Source: Akkermansiaceae bacterium
GTDB lineage: Bacteria > Verrucomicrobiota > Verrucomicrobiia > Verrucomicrobiales > Akkermansiaceae
DNA length: 5,603 nucleotides
Reading direction: 5' to 3'
Assembly (NCBI GenBank): GCA_028293225.1
Contig: JAQGPE010000474.1
Span: 1 to 5,603 of the forward strand
The notes beneath the pieces were generated by a model that made no database searches, had not been told where the DNA came from, and was given only the letters and a program-made list of their open reading frames with translations. A program made the position numbers and the translations under genes. This document shows, in pieces, positions 1 through 5,603 of this stretch (its first letter is position 1; each line of letters opens with the position of its first letter).

Positions 1-909
1 AGGGGCATGTTTGCGGGCGGTTTTGGCTGCCTTCTTCGCGGCGGGTTTCTTCTTGGATGCGGTCTTCTCAGCGGACGCGGTCTTCTTCGCGGTTTGGGAT
101 GAAGTGGAGGACGCCTTCTTCATGCTGCGCTGGAGATACTCGGCGAGGTCGAGCACCTTGCCATGGGCGTCGTCAGCGTCATCGTCATCCGGCTGGCGCA
201 CGTCCGCCACGGAGTCGCCTTTCTGGATCTTCCTTTCGATGAAATCCATCAGCGCCTCGCGATATTCATCATGATATTCGTCAGGCTTCCACTTGCCGGT
301 CATCTCGTTGATGAGGCCGGCCGCGAGTTCCATCTCGCGCTTGCCCGGCTGCCACTCCTTGTCCTTCGACGAAGGCAGATCGAGCTTCGAGGCGGCGCGG
401 ATTTCCTGCGGGAATCGCAGCAACATCAGCACCAGCGCGTCGTCCCTGACGAACATCGCGGATAGATACTCGCGGGTCCGGATCACCACTTTGGAGATGC
501 CCGCCTTGCCGGATTTGCGCAGCGCCTCCCGCAGCAGCGCGTAGGCTTTCCGGCCGCGTTTGTCGGGTTCCAGATAGTAGGGCTTGTCGAAGAGCAGGGG
601 ATCGATGTCGGAAAGGCTGACAAATTCTGAGATCTCGATCGTCCTGGTGAGCTTCGGCTCGACGGCTTCGAGATCCTTCTCGGTAAGGAGGATGAACTGG
701 CCGTCGTCGTGCTCGTAACCCTTTACCATTTTGTCCCACGGCACTTCCTCGCCCGACTCGGCGTTGACCCTTTCGTAGCGGATGCGGGCATGATTCCGGC
801 TGTCCACCATGTGGAGCTGGATATCCGGTCGCGACTCCGCGCCGGTGAGGCCGACCGGGATATTGACCAGGCCGAAAGCGATGGAGCCTTTCCAGATGGA
901 GCGAGCCAT
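1..909 (-). CDS. ku: Bacterial Ku protein, DNA end-binding (NHEJ), 3' end outside the window
   Basis: Bacterial Ku forms a homodimeric ring on double-strand DNA ends and recruits the ligase LigD for non-homologous end joining. The frame reads minus-strand from 909 and is open for 303 codons to base 1, so the stop lies outside. The N-terminus has the Ku signature MARSIWKGSIAFGLVNIPVG (residues 1-20). The core follows, with FDKPYYLEPDKRG, LREALRKSGKAGISKVVIR and an MELAAGLINEM stretch near residue 210. Next comes a VLDLAEYLQRSM segment (about 251-263), matching the conserved C-terminal region of bacterial Ku. From residue 264 to the edge the protein becomes a low-complexity tail rich in Lys, Ala, Ser and Thr, like the DNA-binding basic tails of some Ku proteins. 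The start is supported by GAGAGGGA (916-923) six bases upstream. The frame stays open up to 1137, so starts at 963 or 978 are possible but less typical. No ligD is visible in the window. Confidence 0.96.
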   Translation of the reverse strand, partial: MARSIWKGSIAFGLVNIPVGLTGAESRPDIQLHMVDSRNHARIRYERVNAESGEEVPWDKMVKGYEHDDGQFILLTEKDLEAVEPKLTRTIEISEFVSLSDIDPLLFDKPYYLEPDKRGRKAYALLREALRKSGKAGISKVVIRTREYLSAMFVRDDALVLMLLRFPQEIRAASKLDLPSSKDKEWQPGKREMELAAGLINEMTGKWKPDEYHDEYREALMDFIERKIQKGDSVADVRQPDDDDADDAHGKVLDLAEYLQRSMKKASSTSSQTAKKTASAEKTASKKKPAAKKAAKTARKHAP

Positions 910-915
910 AGGAGT

Positions 916-923
916 TCCCTCTC
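916..923 (-). promoter_or_regulatory. Ribosome binding site of ku
   Basis: The minus strand reads GAGAGGGA, six bases before the ATG at 909. It supports 909 as the Ku start over the in-frame ATGs at 963 and 978. Confidence 0.6.
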
Positions 924-959
924 GCAATAGCCATGCCAGTGCCGCTCCGTCCTGTCGGA

Positions 960-1166
960 TCATTTCGCTGACCTGCATTTCCAGCTCCGCCTGGTGCTGG
1001 TCGCGGCAGGCCGCTTGCCGGCCATTGCGGAATGCGCTGGAAAGATGCAGGGGCGATGGAGAATCGCATGCACACCGCGCTTCACGAAAGTCTGCCGCGA
1101 GCCTGTGGCTACAAAAAAAGCCCGCATGCCCCAGACGTCAGCCTGAAACATGCGAGCCCTCTCCAT
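960..1166 (-). CDS. Possible 68-codon leader or small ORF between the hypothetical gene and ku
   Basis: The ATG at 1166 is preceded by AGGGAGGA (1172-1179) at five-base spacing, the best Shine-Dalgarno sequence on the minus strand here. It overlaps the stop codon of the upstream gene. The product would be basic (many Arg, plus Ala and Ser), with no domain, signal peptide or membrane segment that I recognise. The frame runs straight through the intrinsic terminator at 1113-1157. It ends with TGA (960-962) overlapping an ATG (961-963) that is in frame with Ku, 18 codons above the usual Ku start. It may be a translated leader that couples the upstream gene to ku, a decayed gene, or chance. The protein sequence itself gives no family support, so I rate a real protein as unlikely. 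Confidence 0.25.
   Translation of the reverse strand: MERARMFQADVWGMRAFFVATGSRQTFVKRGVHAILHRPCIFPAHSAMAGKRPAATSTRRSWKCRSAK
1113..1157 (-). terminator. Intrinsic (Rho-independent) terminator downstream of the 180-codon gene
   Basis: On the minus strand, GCTCGCATG (1149-1157) pairs with CATGCGGGC (1120-1128) as a nine-pair stem with one G-U pair and a 20-base loop. It is followed at once by seven T residues (1113-1119). It starts about 20 bases after the stop codon of the upstream gene, where a terminator is expected, so ku probably also has its own promoter or depends on read-through. The loop is longer than usual, which lowers certainty a little. Confidence 0.7.
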
Positions 1167-1177
1167 TGGTATCCTCC

Positions 1178-1720
1178 CTAGAAATGCGCAAGCACCTCGC
1201 GTGAACGCGTCAGCATCTGTCGGAGCTGCGCCTCCAGTGTCGTCTTCACCGAGCGGATCTGCCGCTCAAGCGGAGCTTCACTGCGAGATCGCTGCGCATC
1301 TTTAAGGGTTCCCGCTGGAAGATTTCCTGAATCCGAGATCCTGAGGACGGCGACGGGTTCCATCGACTCCTCCCAAATCACCCGGGTATCGGGCAGGGCA
1401 TACCTTACCCGTCTTTCCGCATCCATGCGAAGGGAGTTAGGGACGAATCCGGAATTGAGGACGACCCCGCGCCGGAAGCCGCTGCGGGGCTCCGCCTCAA
1501 GTTCGACCATGAAGCTCTTCAGATCGGAGCCGGTCTCGACCTTGTTGACCTTCCCACGCGACCGGAAGCTTTCGAGATGCTCAAGGTTGCCGACGTGAGG
1601 AGGAAAGGAAATGGTGTCACCGATCGCCGGCGGGGCCTCAAAATTCTGGCTCCACGCCGCGAGGTAGGTCGCTCCATCTTTCAGGATGACGCGCGTCTGC
1701 TGGAGTTGATTGGTTTTCAT
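1178..1720 (-). CDS. Hypothetical protein, 180 residues, upstream of ku
   Basis: I do not recognise this protein. From the ATG at 1720 it starts MKTNQLQQTRVILKDGATYL and ends SREVLAHF at a TAG. The first half has alternating hydrophobic stretches and turns (VILKDGATYLAAW, AIGDTISFPP, GKVNKVETGSD, SFMVELE), suggesting a small beta-rich domain. The second half has ALPDTRVIWEE, then PVAVLRISDSG, then a charged amphipathic helix near the C-terminus (LERQIRSVKTTLEAQLRQML). No signal peptide or membrane helix is visible, so it is probably cytoplasmic. A TTG at 1747 would add nine residues, but neither start has a strong ribosome site (only GCGGGG sits before 1720). It is divergent from kaiC, in the same direction as ku, and is followed by a terminator. 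Codon-like composition and a clean stop followed by a terminator support a real gene. Confidence 0.75.
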   Translation of the reverse strand: MKTNQLQQTRVILKDGATYLAAWSQNFEAPPAIGDTISFPPHVGNLEHLESFRSRGKVNKVETGSDLKSFMVELEAEPRSGFRRGVVLNSGFVPNSLRMDAERRVRYALPDTRVIWEESMEPVAVLRISDSGNLPAGTLKDAQRSRSEAPLERQIRSVKTTLEAQLRQMLTRSREVLAHF

Positions 1721-1799
1721 AACCCCGCAAGATCGGACCGGAACCAAGGCGAGTCAAGGGATCGGGGATTCCAAAAGCCCTCCCCGTTGGTAACCCGGC

Positions 1800-1853
1800 G
1801 GTGCATTTTGCATTATGCAACGACCCATGCTTTCCCTGGTGCATTTCGCAATG
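1800..1853. repeat. Pair of imperfect direct repeats GGTGCATTT(T/C)GCA
   Basis: GGTGCATTTTGCATTATG begins at 1800 and GGTGCATTTCGCAATG begins at 1838. The two copies are 38 bases apart start to start and share GGTGCATTT-GCA and a following ATG. Spacing of nearly four helical turns puts them roughly on one face of the DNA, as paired operator sites often are. No known regulator motif was matched. Confidence 0.4.
1808..1820. promoter_or_regulatory. Perfect 13-bp palindrome, candidate operator
   Basis: TTGCATTATGCAA has six-base arms (TTGCAT and ATGCAA) around one central T. It lies inside the first of two direct repeats, about 90 bases upstream of the minus-strand gene and 240 bases upstream of kaiC. 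The form suits a dimeric helix-turn-helix regulator. The regulator itself is unknown. Confidence 0.4.
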
Positions 1854-1877
1854 TTGAAGAATCAGGCCAGTCTTCAA
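1854..1877. promoter_or_regulatory. Inverted repeat TTGAAGA-N10-TCTTCAA
   Basis: Two perfect seven-base arms (1854-1860 and 1871-1877) flank a ten-base spacer. It could be a protein-binding dyad or a short hairpin in a leader RNA. There is no T-run on either side, so it is not a terminator. It sits directly after the direct repeats. Confidence 0.4.
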
Positions 1878-2017
1878 GGCGTTGGTCTGACAGTGATTTA
1901 GGGCGGCAGGGTGGTGGTATGTTTCCTGCGAACCGGGTGGCGACCAGCCCTCCCTCGTCGGCCGGACCCCTTCTTACATTCCGCATCATTCAGGTCATGG
2001 CTCTGGCTCCGGAGTCA

Positions 2018-2047
2018 TTGACGCCCCCTCATTCAAGGTGCTCTAAC
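2018..2047 (+). promoter_or_regulatory. Weak candidate promoter just upstream of kaiC
   Basis: TTGACG (2018-2023) matches five of six -35 positions. TCTAAC (2042-2047), 18 bases further on, matches four of six -10 positions. Transcription would start only a few bases before the ATG at 2060, giving an almost leaderless mRNA. This fits the absence of a ribosome site there. A short hexamer pair in this composition can occur by chance. Confidence 0.2.
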
Positions 2048-2059
2048 GGCCACACATCG

Positions 2060-3775
2060 ATGACCTCTCGCAAGCCTCTCAAGACTTCCGGTCCCGCTTT
2101 CCGTAAAGCTCTAACAGGCATTTCCGGATTTGATGAAATCACCCACGGCGGATTGCCTGCCGGGCGCCCCACGCTGATCTGCGGCTCGGCGGGCTGCGGC
2201 AAATCGCTCTTCGGCGCGGAGTTTCTGGTTAAGGGGATCCGCGACTACGATGAGCCGGGTGTGCTGGTGAGCTTCGAGGAAACCCCTGTCGACATCGTCC
2301 AGAATGTCGCCTCGCTCGGCTACGATCTGACCGACCTGATCAAGCGCAAGAAGCTGGCGATCGATCATGTGGTGATCGACCGCCAGCAGATCGACGAGAA
2401 CGGTGAATTCGACCTCGAAGGGCTCTTCATCCGCTTGGCCTATGCGGTCGATTCAGTCGGCGCCAAGCGCGTGGTGTTGGACACCATTGAGAGCCTCTTC
2501 AGCGGCTTCGACAACCAGGCCATCCTTCGCTCCGAACTGCGCCGCCTGTTCGGCTGGCTGAAGGAGCGGGGTCTGACCACCATCATCACGGCTGAGCGCG
2601 GCGATGGTCAACTGACGCGGCAGGGCCTGGAGGAATATGTCTCCGACTGCGTGGTGCTGCTGGATCACCGGGTCTCCGGCCAGGTCTCCACGCGCCGCCT
2701 GCGGATCGTGAAATACCGTGGCTCCACCCACGGCACGAATGAATTTCCTTTCCTGATCGACGAGGACGGCATCTCCGTGCTGCCGATCACCACGGCCGCC
2801 ATGGACTACCAGGTGTCCGACGGGCGGGTGTCGAGCGGGATCGAAGAGCTGGATGACATGCTGGACGGAGGCTACTATGTTGGCAGTAGCATTCTGCTCT
2901 CGGGGACGGCCGGCACCGGCAAGTCGACCGTGGCGGCCCACCTGGCGGACGCGACCTGCAAGGCGAAAAAGCGCTGCCTCTACTTCTCCTTTGAGGAGTC
3001 GCCGCACCAGATCATCCGCAATACCGGCACCATCGGCCTCGATCTGGGCGGTCATGTCAAAAAGGGCCTGCTGGAGTTTCACTCGGCGCGCCCCACCGCC
3101 TTCGGCCTGGAGATGCATCTGGTGCAGATGCACAAGAAGATCGAGCAGTTCAAACCCGACCTGGTGGTGGTCGATCCCATCTCGAATTTGCGCCACAACT
3201 CGGAGGATGGTGAGTCTTCGGAAATGCTCATTCGCCTGATCGATTTCCTCCGCTCGCGGGGCATCACCGCCTTCCTGATCAGCCTGACCGGCGGCGGCAG
3301 CGCGCTCGAGACCAGCGGGGAGGACCTCAGTTCGATCGTCGATACCTGGATGCTCCTGCGCGACGTGGAAAGCTACGGCGAGCGCAACCGCATCCTCTAC
3401 ATTCTGAAATCCCGCGGCATGCCACACTCCAATCAGCTGCGCGAGTTCGTCATTTCCAGCGATGGCATTCACCTGGTGAAAGCCTACCTGGGCTCCAAAG
3501 GCGTCCTCACCGGCTCCGCGCGCCTGGCACAGGAAGGTCGCGAGCAGATCGAGGCGAGCGCTCTGATCGCCCAGGAGCAGATGCAGGTGCTTCGCATCCG
3601 GCAACGCCAGCGCGCTCTCGAAGCCCAGATGGAGGCCTTGCGAGCGGAGCAGCTTGCGAGTAAAGAAGAAATGGACCGCATCGAAAGTTCCCGCTCGGAG
3701 CGGAGCGATCTGGAAGCGGCCAGCCTCAACGCCATGGGGCGCAACCGGACCCGCTCTGCGAAGTCAAAATCATGA
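2060..3775 (+). CDS. kaiC: Circadian clock/timer ATPase-kinase KaiC with C-terminal coiled-coil tail
   Basis: KaiC is a double-domain RecA-like ATPase that forms hexamers, autophosphorylates in its CII domain and binds KaiB through CI. This copy has 571 residues against about 519 in Synechococcus. CI holds Walker A GSAGCGKS (42-49), the catalytic pair E73/E74 and Walker B ending at D141. CII holds Walker A GTAGTGKS (282-289), E312/E313 and Walker B VVVD (to D372). The segment [10 protein letters not shown] places S424/S425 at the Synechococcus S431/T432 phosphosites, with S419 at T426. Residues from about 491 to 552 are rich in Glu, Gln, Arg and Leu heptads, a coiled coil like the one reported to pair hexamers into a dodecamer in Rhodobacter sphaeroides KaiC. 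The start at 2060 fits the family N-terminus ([14 protein letters not shown] follows at 20-33) but lacks a ribosome site. An in-frame ATG at 1997 is the alternative. The stop overlaps the next gene by ATGA. No kaiA is present in the window. Confidence 0.97.
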   Translation: MTSRKPLKTSGPAFRKALTGISGFDEITHGGLPAGRPTLICGSAGCGKSLFGAEFLVKGIRDYDEPGVLVSFEETPVDIVQNVASLGYDLTDLIKRKKLAIDHVVIDRQQIDENGEFDLEGLFIRLAYAVDSVGAKRVVLDTIESLFSGFDNQAILRSELRRLFGWLKERGLTTIITAERGDGQLTRQGLEEYVSDCVVLLDHRVSGQVSTRRLRIVKYRGSTHGTNEFPFLIDEDGISVLPITTAAMDYQVSDGRVSSGIEELDDMLDGGYYVGSSILLSGTAGTGKSTVAAHLADATCKAKKRCLYFSFEESPHQIIRNTGTIGLDLGGHVKKGLLEFHSARPTAFGLEMHLVQMHKKIEQFKPDLVVVDPISNLRHNSEDGESSEMLIRLIDFLRSRGITAFLISLTGGGSALETSGEDLSSIVDTWMLLRDVESYGERNRILYILKSRGMPHSNQLREFVISSDGIHLVKAYLGSKGVLTGSARLAQEGREQIEASALIAQEQMQVLRIRQRQRALEAQMEALRAEQLASKEEMDRIESSRSERSDLEAASLNAMGRNRTRSAKSKS

Positions 3776-4134
3776 GCAAAAAGCCGACCTTCAACCCCGA
3801 TCCCCTCCGGCAACAAAAGATGGAGGACGGAGCGGTCGCGCCTGCTCCGGCCGCGGAAGAGCCATCCTGGCATCTGCGGCTGTTCGTAGCGGGCCAGAGT
3901 CCGAAGTCCCTGCTGGCCTACTCGAACCTCAAGAAGATCTGCGATCAGTATCTGAGCGGAAAATACCGCATCGAACTCGTGGACCTGATCAAGGAACCGC
4001 ACCTTGCCCAGGCTCATCAGATCGTCGCGGTGCCCACCCTGGTCCGGCAGCTCCCGGAACCCATCAAGAGGGTGATCGGAGATCTGTCGAACCGCGAGCG
4101 CGCGCTTGTCGGGATGGATCTCCACGTCGCTTGA
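3772..4134 (+). CDS. kaiB: KaiB, canonical copy
   Basis: KaiB is a small metamorphic protein that switches to a thioredoxin-like fold and binds the KaiC CI ring, promoting the dephosphorylating phase. This protein has 120 residues against about 102 for cyanobacterial KaiB. The extra length is a polar, Ala/Pro-containing N-terminal arm of about 30 residues. The core begins [20 protein letters not shown] and continues through [28 protein letters not shown] and [17 protein letters not shown], all close to the family. G114 and D116 correspond to the Gly-X-Asp near the C-terminus that controls fold switching in Thermosynechococcus KaiB (G88/D90), so switching should be intact. The usual Tyr in the first strand is Trp (SWHLRLF). 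It starts inside the kaiC stop (ATGA) with no strong ribosome site, which points to translational coupling and near-equal expression with KaiC. Confidence 0.95.
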   Translation: MSKKPTFNPDPLRQQKMEDGAVAPAPAAEEPSWHLRLFVAGQSPKSLLAYSNLKKICDQYLSGKYRIELVDLIKEPHLAQAHQIVAVPTLVRQLPEPIKRVIGDLSNRERALVGMDLHVA

Positions 4135-4153
4135 CTGGCTGCCTTCCACCCCC

Positions 4154-4160
4154 AAAGGGA
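4154..4160 (+). promoter_or_regulatory. Ribosome binding site of the second kaiB
   Basis: AAAGGGA lies three bases before the ATG at 4164, in the 29-base gap after the first kaiB. Among the plus-strand Kai genes this is the only start with its own recognisable site. It fixes the start of the second kaiB. Confidence 0.5.
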
Positions 4161-4163
4161 CCC

Positions 4164-4547
4164 ATGACCGAACCCCCACAACCGGAGCTGACGCCCAGCG
4201 AGCAGACCCGCGCGGAATTCGAGCGGCTCCTCAGTGCCGAGCCGGAGATCCAGCACTATGTGCTAGTGCTTTTCGTCACCGGCAACACGCTCCGCTCCTC
4301 CCAGGCAGTGGCAAATGTGCGCTCCCTGTGCGAACGGCACCTGGCCGGGCGCTATGAACTGGAAGTGGTGGACATCTATCAGAATCCGGCGCGCCTGGCG
4401 GAGAACCAGATCGTCGCCGCGCCCACACTCCTCAAAATGGAACCTGTGCCCCCCCTGCGATTGGTGGGAAATCTGGCCGACCCGGAGCGCGTGCTTCTCG
4501 GCCTTAATCTGAAACATCGTCCGGAGATCAACTGGATTCCCGTATGA
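4164..4547 (+). CDS. kaiB: Divergent second KaiB-family protein
   Basis: This 127-residue protein has the KaiB/thioredoxin-like core after a polar arm of about 33 residues. Matching segments are YVLVLFVTGNTLRSSQAV, YELEVVDIYQNPARLAENQI, VAAPTLLK and LRLVGNLADPERVLLGLNL. It differs from the canonical copy upstream: the GDLS(N/D)RE motif is GNLADPE, the PxP segment reads EPVPPLRL, and the fold-switch Asp is N115 in GLN. It ends with an extra HRPEINWIPV. Loss of that Asp may change the balance between folds or KaiC affinity, which is inference. The protein is set 29 bases after the first kaiB and overlaps the histidine kinase start by ATGA. That makes a role as adaptor between KaiC and the kinase plausible. 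Membership of the KaiB family is secure; a clock function is not. Confidence 0.92.
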   Translation: MTEPPQPELTPSEQTRAEFERLLSAEPEIQHYVLVLFVTGNTLRSSQAVANVRSLCERHLAGRYELEVVDIYQNPARLAENQIVAAPTLLKMEPVPPLRLVGNLADPERVLLGLNLKHRPEINWIPV

Positions 4548-5603
4548 GCACCTCATCTTTTCAAGAGCCCCCCGATCATCTCGATTCTTCGGAACGGGGT
4601 CCCCAAAGCAACGGCAACAATCACCTGATCACGCGCGCGGAATTGCAACTCCTGCGCGACCCGCTGCGCGAGGCCCAGGAGACCCTGGACGCGATTCAGT
4701 CCGGGGAAGTCGATGCGGTGGTGGTGACCGGGAAAGCGGGCAGCCAGATCTACACGCTCACCAGCGCGGAGGAGCCCTACCGGGTCTTCGTGGAGCAGAT
4801 GCAGGAAGGCGCGCTGACCGTGTCCCGGGACGGCCTGATTCTCTACAGCAACCGCAAGTTTGCCGAATTCCTCGGCCTCGTTCTGGAGCGGGTGATCGGC
4901 TCGGATGCCGGCACTCACTTCGGAGATGAAATCTGGCAGTCGATCGTCACCGGCCTGGACAAGCGCAGCGTGGTGAAAAAGGAAGCGCTGCTGGAAGTCC
5001 GGAACGATGGCGTCCTGCCCGTGATGGTCACGGCCAGCCGGCTGGAAATGGTGGACCAGCAGGTGGTTTGCCTGGTGGTCACCGATCTTTCCGAGCAAAA
5101 GGAGAAGTCCGAGCTGACCATCGCCAAGGAAGTCGCCGAGGCGGCGAACAACTCGAAGGACGCCTTCCTGGCGGCGCTGAGTCATGAACTGCGCACCCCG
5201 CTGACGCCGGCCCTGATGGGCGCCTGCCTGCTGGAGCGCGATACCGACCTATCCGACAAGTCCCGCTACCTGGTCACCATGATCCGCCGCAATGTGGAGC
5301 TGGAGACCCGCCTCATCGATGACCTGCTTGACCTGACCCGCATCACCCAGGGCAAGATCGAGCTGCGCACCAAGGCGACCGATGTCCACACCGTGCTGCG
5401 GGAGGCGATCGATATCTGCCGCCCGGACGTCGACGATCGCGGTCAGCATTTGCATCTTTCTCTGGATGCCGCGAACACGCGGGTGATGGGGGATCCGGTC
5501 AGGCTGCAGCAGATTTTCTGGAACCTCATCCGCAACGCCAGCAAGTTCAGCGGCCGCCATCAGTCCATTACGGTCCAGTCGCGGAATACCAGCGACGGCA
5601 GGA
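4544..5603 (+). CDS. Cytoplasmic PAS-domain sensor histidine kinase, 3' end outside the window
   Basis: A two-component histidine kinase autophosphorylates on a His and passes the phosphate to a response regulator. The window holds 353 codons. Residues 31-62 form a charged helix with TLDAIQSGEVDAVVV, a segment often seen before PAS domains in bacterial kinases. A PAS domain follows at about 79-185 (EEPYRVFVEQMQEGALTVSR to VVTDLSEQ), then a short helical linker. The HisKA H box is ALSHELRTPLTP with phospho-acceptor H214. The ATPase N box is QIFWNLIRNASKFS with N327 and N331. The G boxes, and any receiver domain, would lie past the right edge. No membrane segment is visible, so it should sense a cytoplasmic signal. 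It has no KaiB-like N-terminal domain, unlike cyanobacterial SasA, but its start overlaps the stop of a KaiB-like gene (ATGA). Operon position suggests signal input to, or output from, the Kai proteins. Confidence 0.95.
   Translation, partial: MSTSSFQEPPDHLDSSERGPQSNGNNHLITRAELQLLRDPLREAQETLDAIQSGEVDAVVVTGKAGSQIYTLTSAEEPYRVFVEQMQEGALTVSRDGLILYSNRKFAEFLGLVLERVIGSDAGTHFGDEIWQSIVTGLDKRSVVKKEALLEVRNDGVLPVMVTASRLEMVDQQVVCLVVTDLSEQKEKSELTIAKEVAEAANNSKDAFLAALSHELRTPLTPALMGACLLERDTDLSDKSRYLVTMIRRNVELETRLIDDLLDLTRITQGKIELRTKATDVHTVLREAIDICRPDVDDRGQHLHLSLDAANTRVMGDPVRLQQIFWNLIRNASKFSGRHQSITVQSRNTSDGR

Larger units (their letters stand above)
1721..2059. other. Divergent intergenic region between the hypothetical gene and kaiC
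   Basis: About 340 bp separate the two divergent starts, so both promoters should lie here. The half nearer the minus-strand gene is more AT-rich than the flanking genes and holds a palindrome, an inverted repeat and imperfect direct repeats, listed separately. The kaiC frame is open through all of this region, but the translation has no family resemblance and part of the same open frame lies antisense to the neighbouring gene. I see no RNA gene or further convincing coding sequence. Confidence 0.7.

Noticed and set aside
11..465. Plus-strand open frames rich in Phe/Ala/Val near the left edge
   Set aside because: They are the complement of the lysine-rich tail and the C-terminal part of Ku.
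281..1075. 264-codon minus-strand open frame
   Set aside because: It lies in another frame over the clear Ku gene; its Arg/Gly/Pro-rich translation is typical of a GC-rich shadow.
1838..1853. Sigma-54 type promoter at TGGTGCATTTCGCA
   Set aside because: The distance between the GG and GC elements is shorter than the fixed spacing of sigma-54 promoters.
1577..2059. Open upstream extension of the kaiC frame, about 161 codons
   Set aside because: It has no KaiC family resemblance, part of it is antisense to the 180-codon gene, and KaiC homologues begin near 2060.
2453..3604. 383-codon minus-strand open frame antisense to kaiC
   Set aside because: It mirrors the codon bias of kaiC, whose protein is unmistakable; the His/Val/Gln-rich product matches nothing.
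3654..4163. Extension of the second kaiB frame upstream through the first kaiB
   Set aside because: It overlaps the ends of kaiC and the whole first kaiB out of frame; the ATG at 4164 has a ribosome site and gives the expected KaiB length.
3484..4179. 231-codon minus-strand open frame across the kaiC end and the first kaiB
   Set aside because: It is antisense to two well-supported genes, with no family resemblance.
4553..5185. 210-codon minus-strand open frame antisense to the kinase
   Set aside because: The opposite strand codes an intact PAS and HisKA protein; this is a reverse-strand shadow.

Overview
The window looks like chromosomal DNA from a GC-rich Gram-negative bacterium. The proteins resemble types common in alphaproteobacteria (Rhizobiales-like) and in some other environmental phyla such as Verrucomicrobiota. 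I cannot fix the phylum from sequence reading alone. No RNA genes, insertion sequences, CRISPR arrays or origins are visible.

Left part, minus strand (1-1720): the 3' end of a bacterial Ku gene (non-homologous end joining) runs off the left edge, with a Lys/Ala-rich tail still being coded at base 1. Upstream of it, in the same direction, is an unrecognised 180-codon gene. Between the two lies a good intrinsic terminator, overlapped by a short open frame with a strong Shine-Dalgarno sequence. That frame ends in an ATGA junction with the Ku reading frame.

Middle (1721-2059): a divergent intergenic region of about 340 bp. It holds a perfect 13-bp palindrome, a 7-bp inverted repeat and a pair of imperfect direct repeats, all plausible regulatory sites.

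Right part, plus strand (2060-5603): a tightly packed Kai operon, kaiC - kaiB - kaiB - PAS histidine kinase. kaiC overlaps the first kaiB by ATGA, and the second kaiB overlaps the kinase by ATGA. KaiC has two intact RecA/KaiC ATPase domains, hydroxyl residues at all the CII phosphosite positions, and a C-terminal coiled-coil tail like that reported for the non-cyanobacterial KaiC of Rhodobacter sphaeroides. The first KaiB is canonical. The second is divergent, with Asn in place of the fold-switch Asp. The kinase carries a PAS domain, an H box and an N box, and is cut by the right edge.

Together the plus-strand genes look like a kaiA-less KaiBC timer or stress module with its own signalling kinase. 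The most interesting hypothesis is that the divergent KaiB and the overlapping kinase act as a two-gene equivalent of cyanobacterial SasA, which is a KaiB-like domain fused to a histidine kinase.
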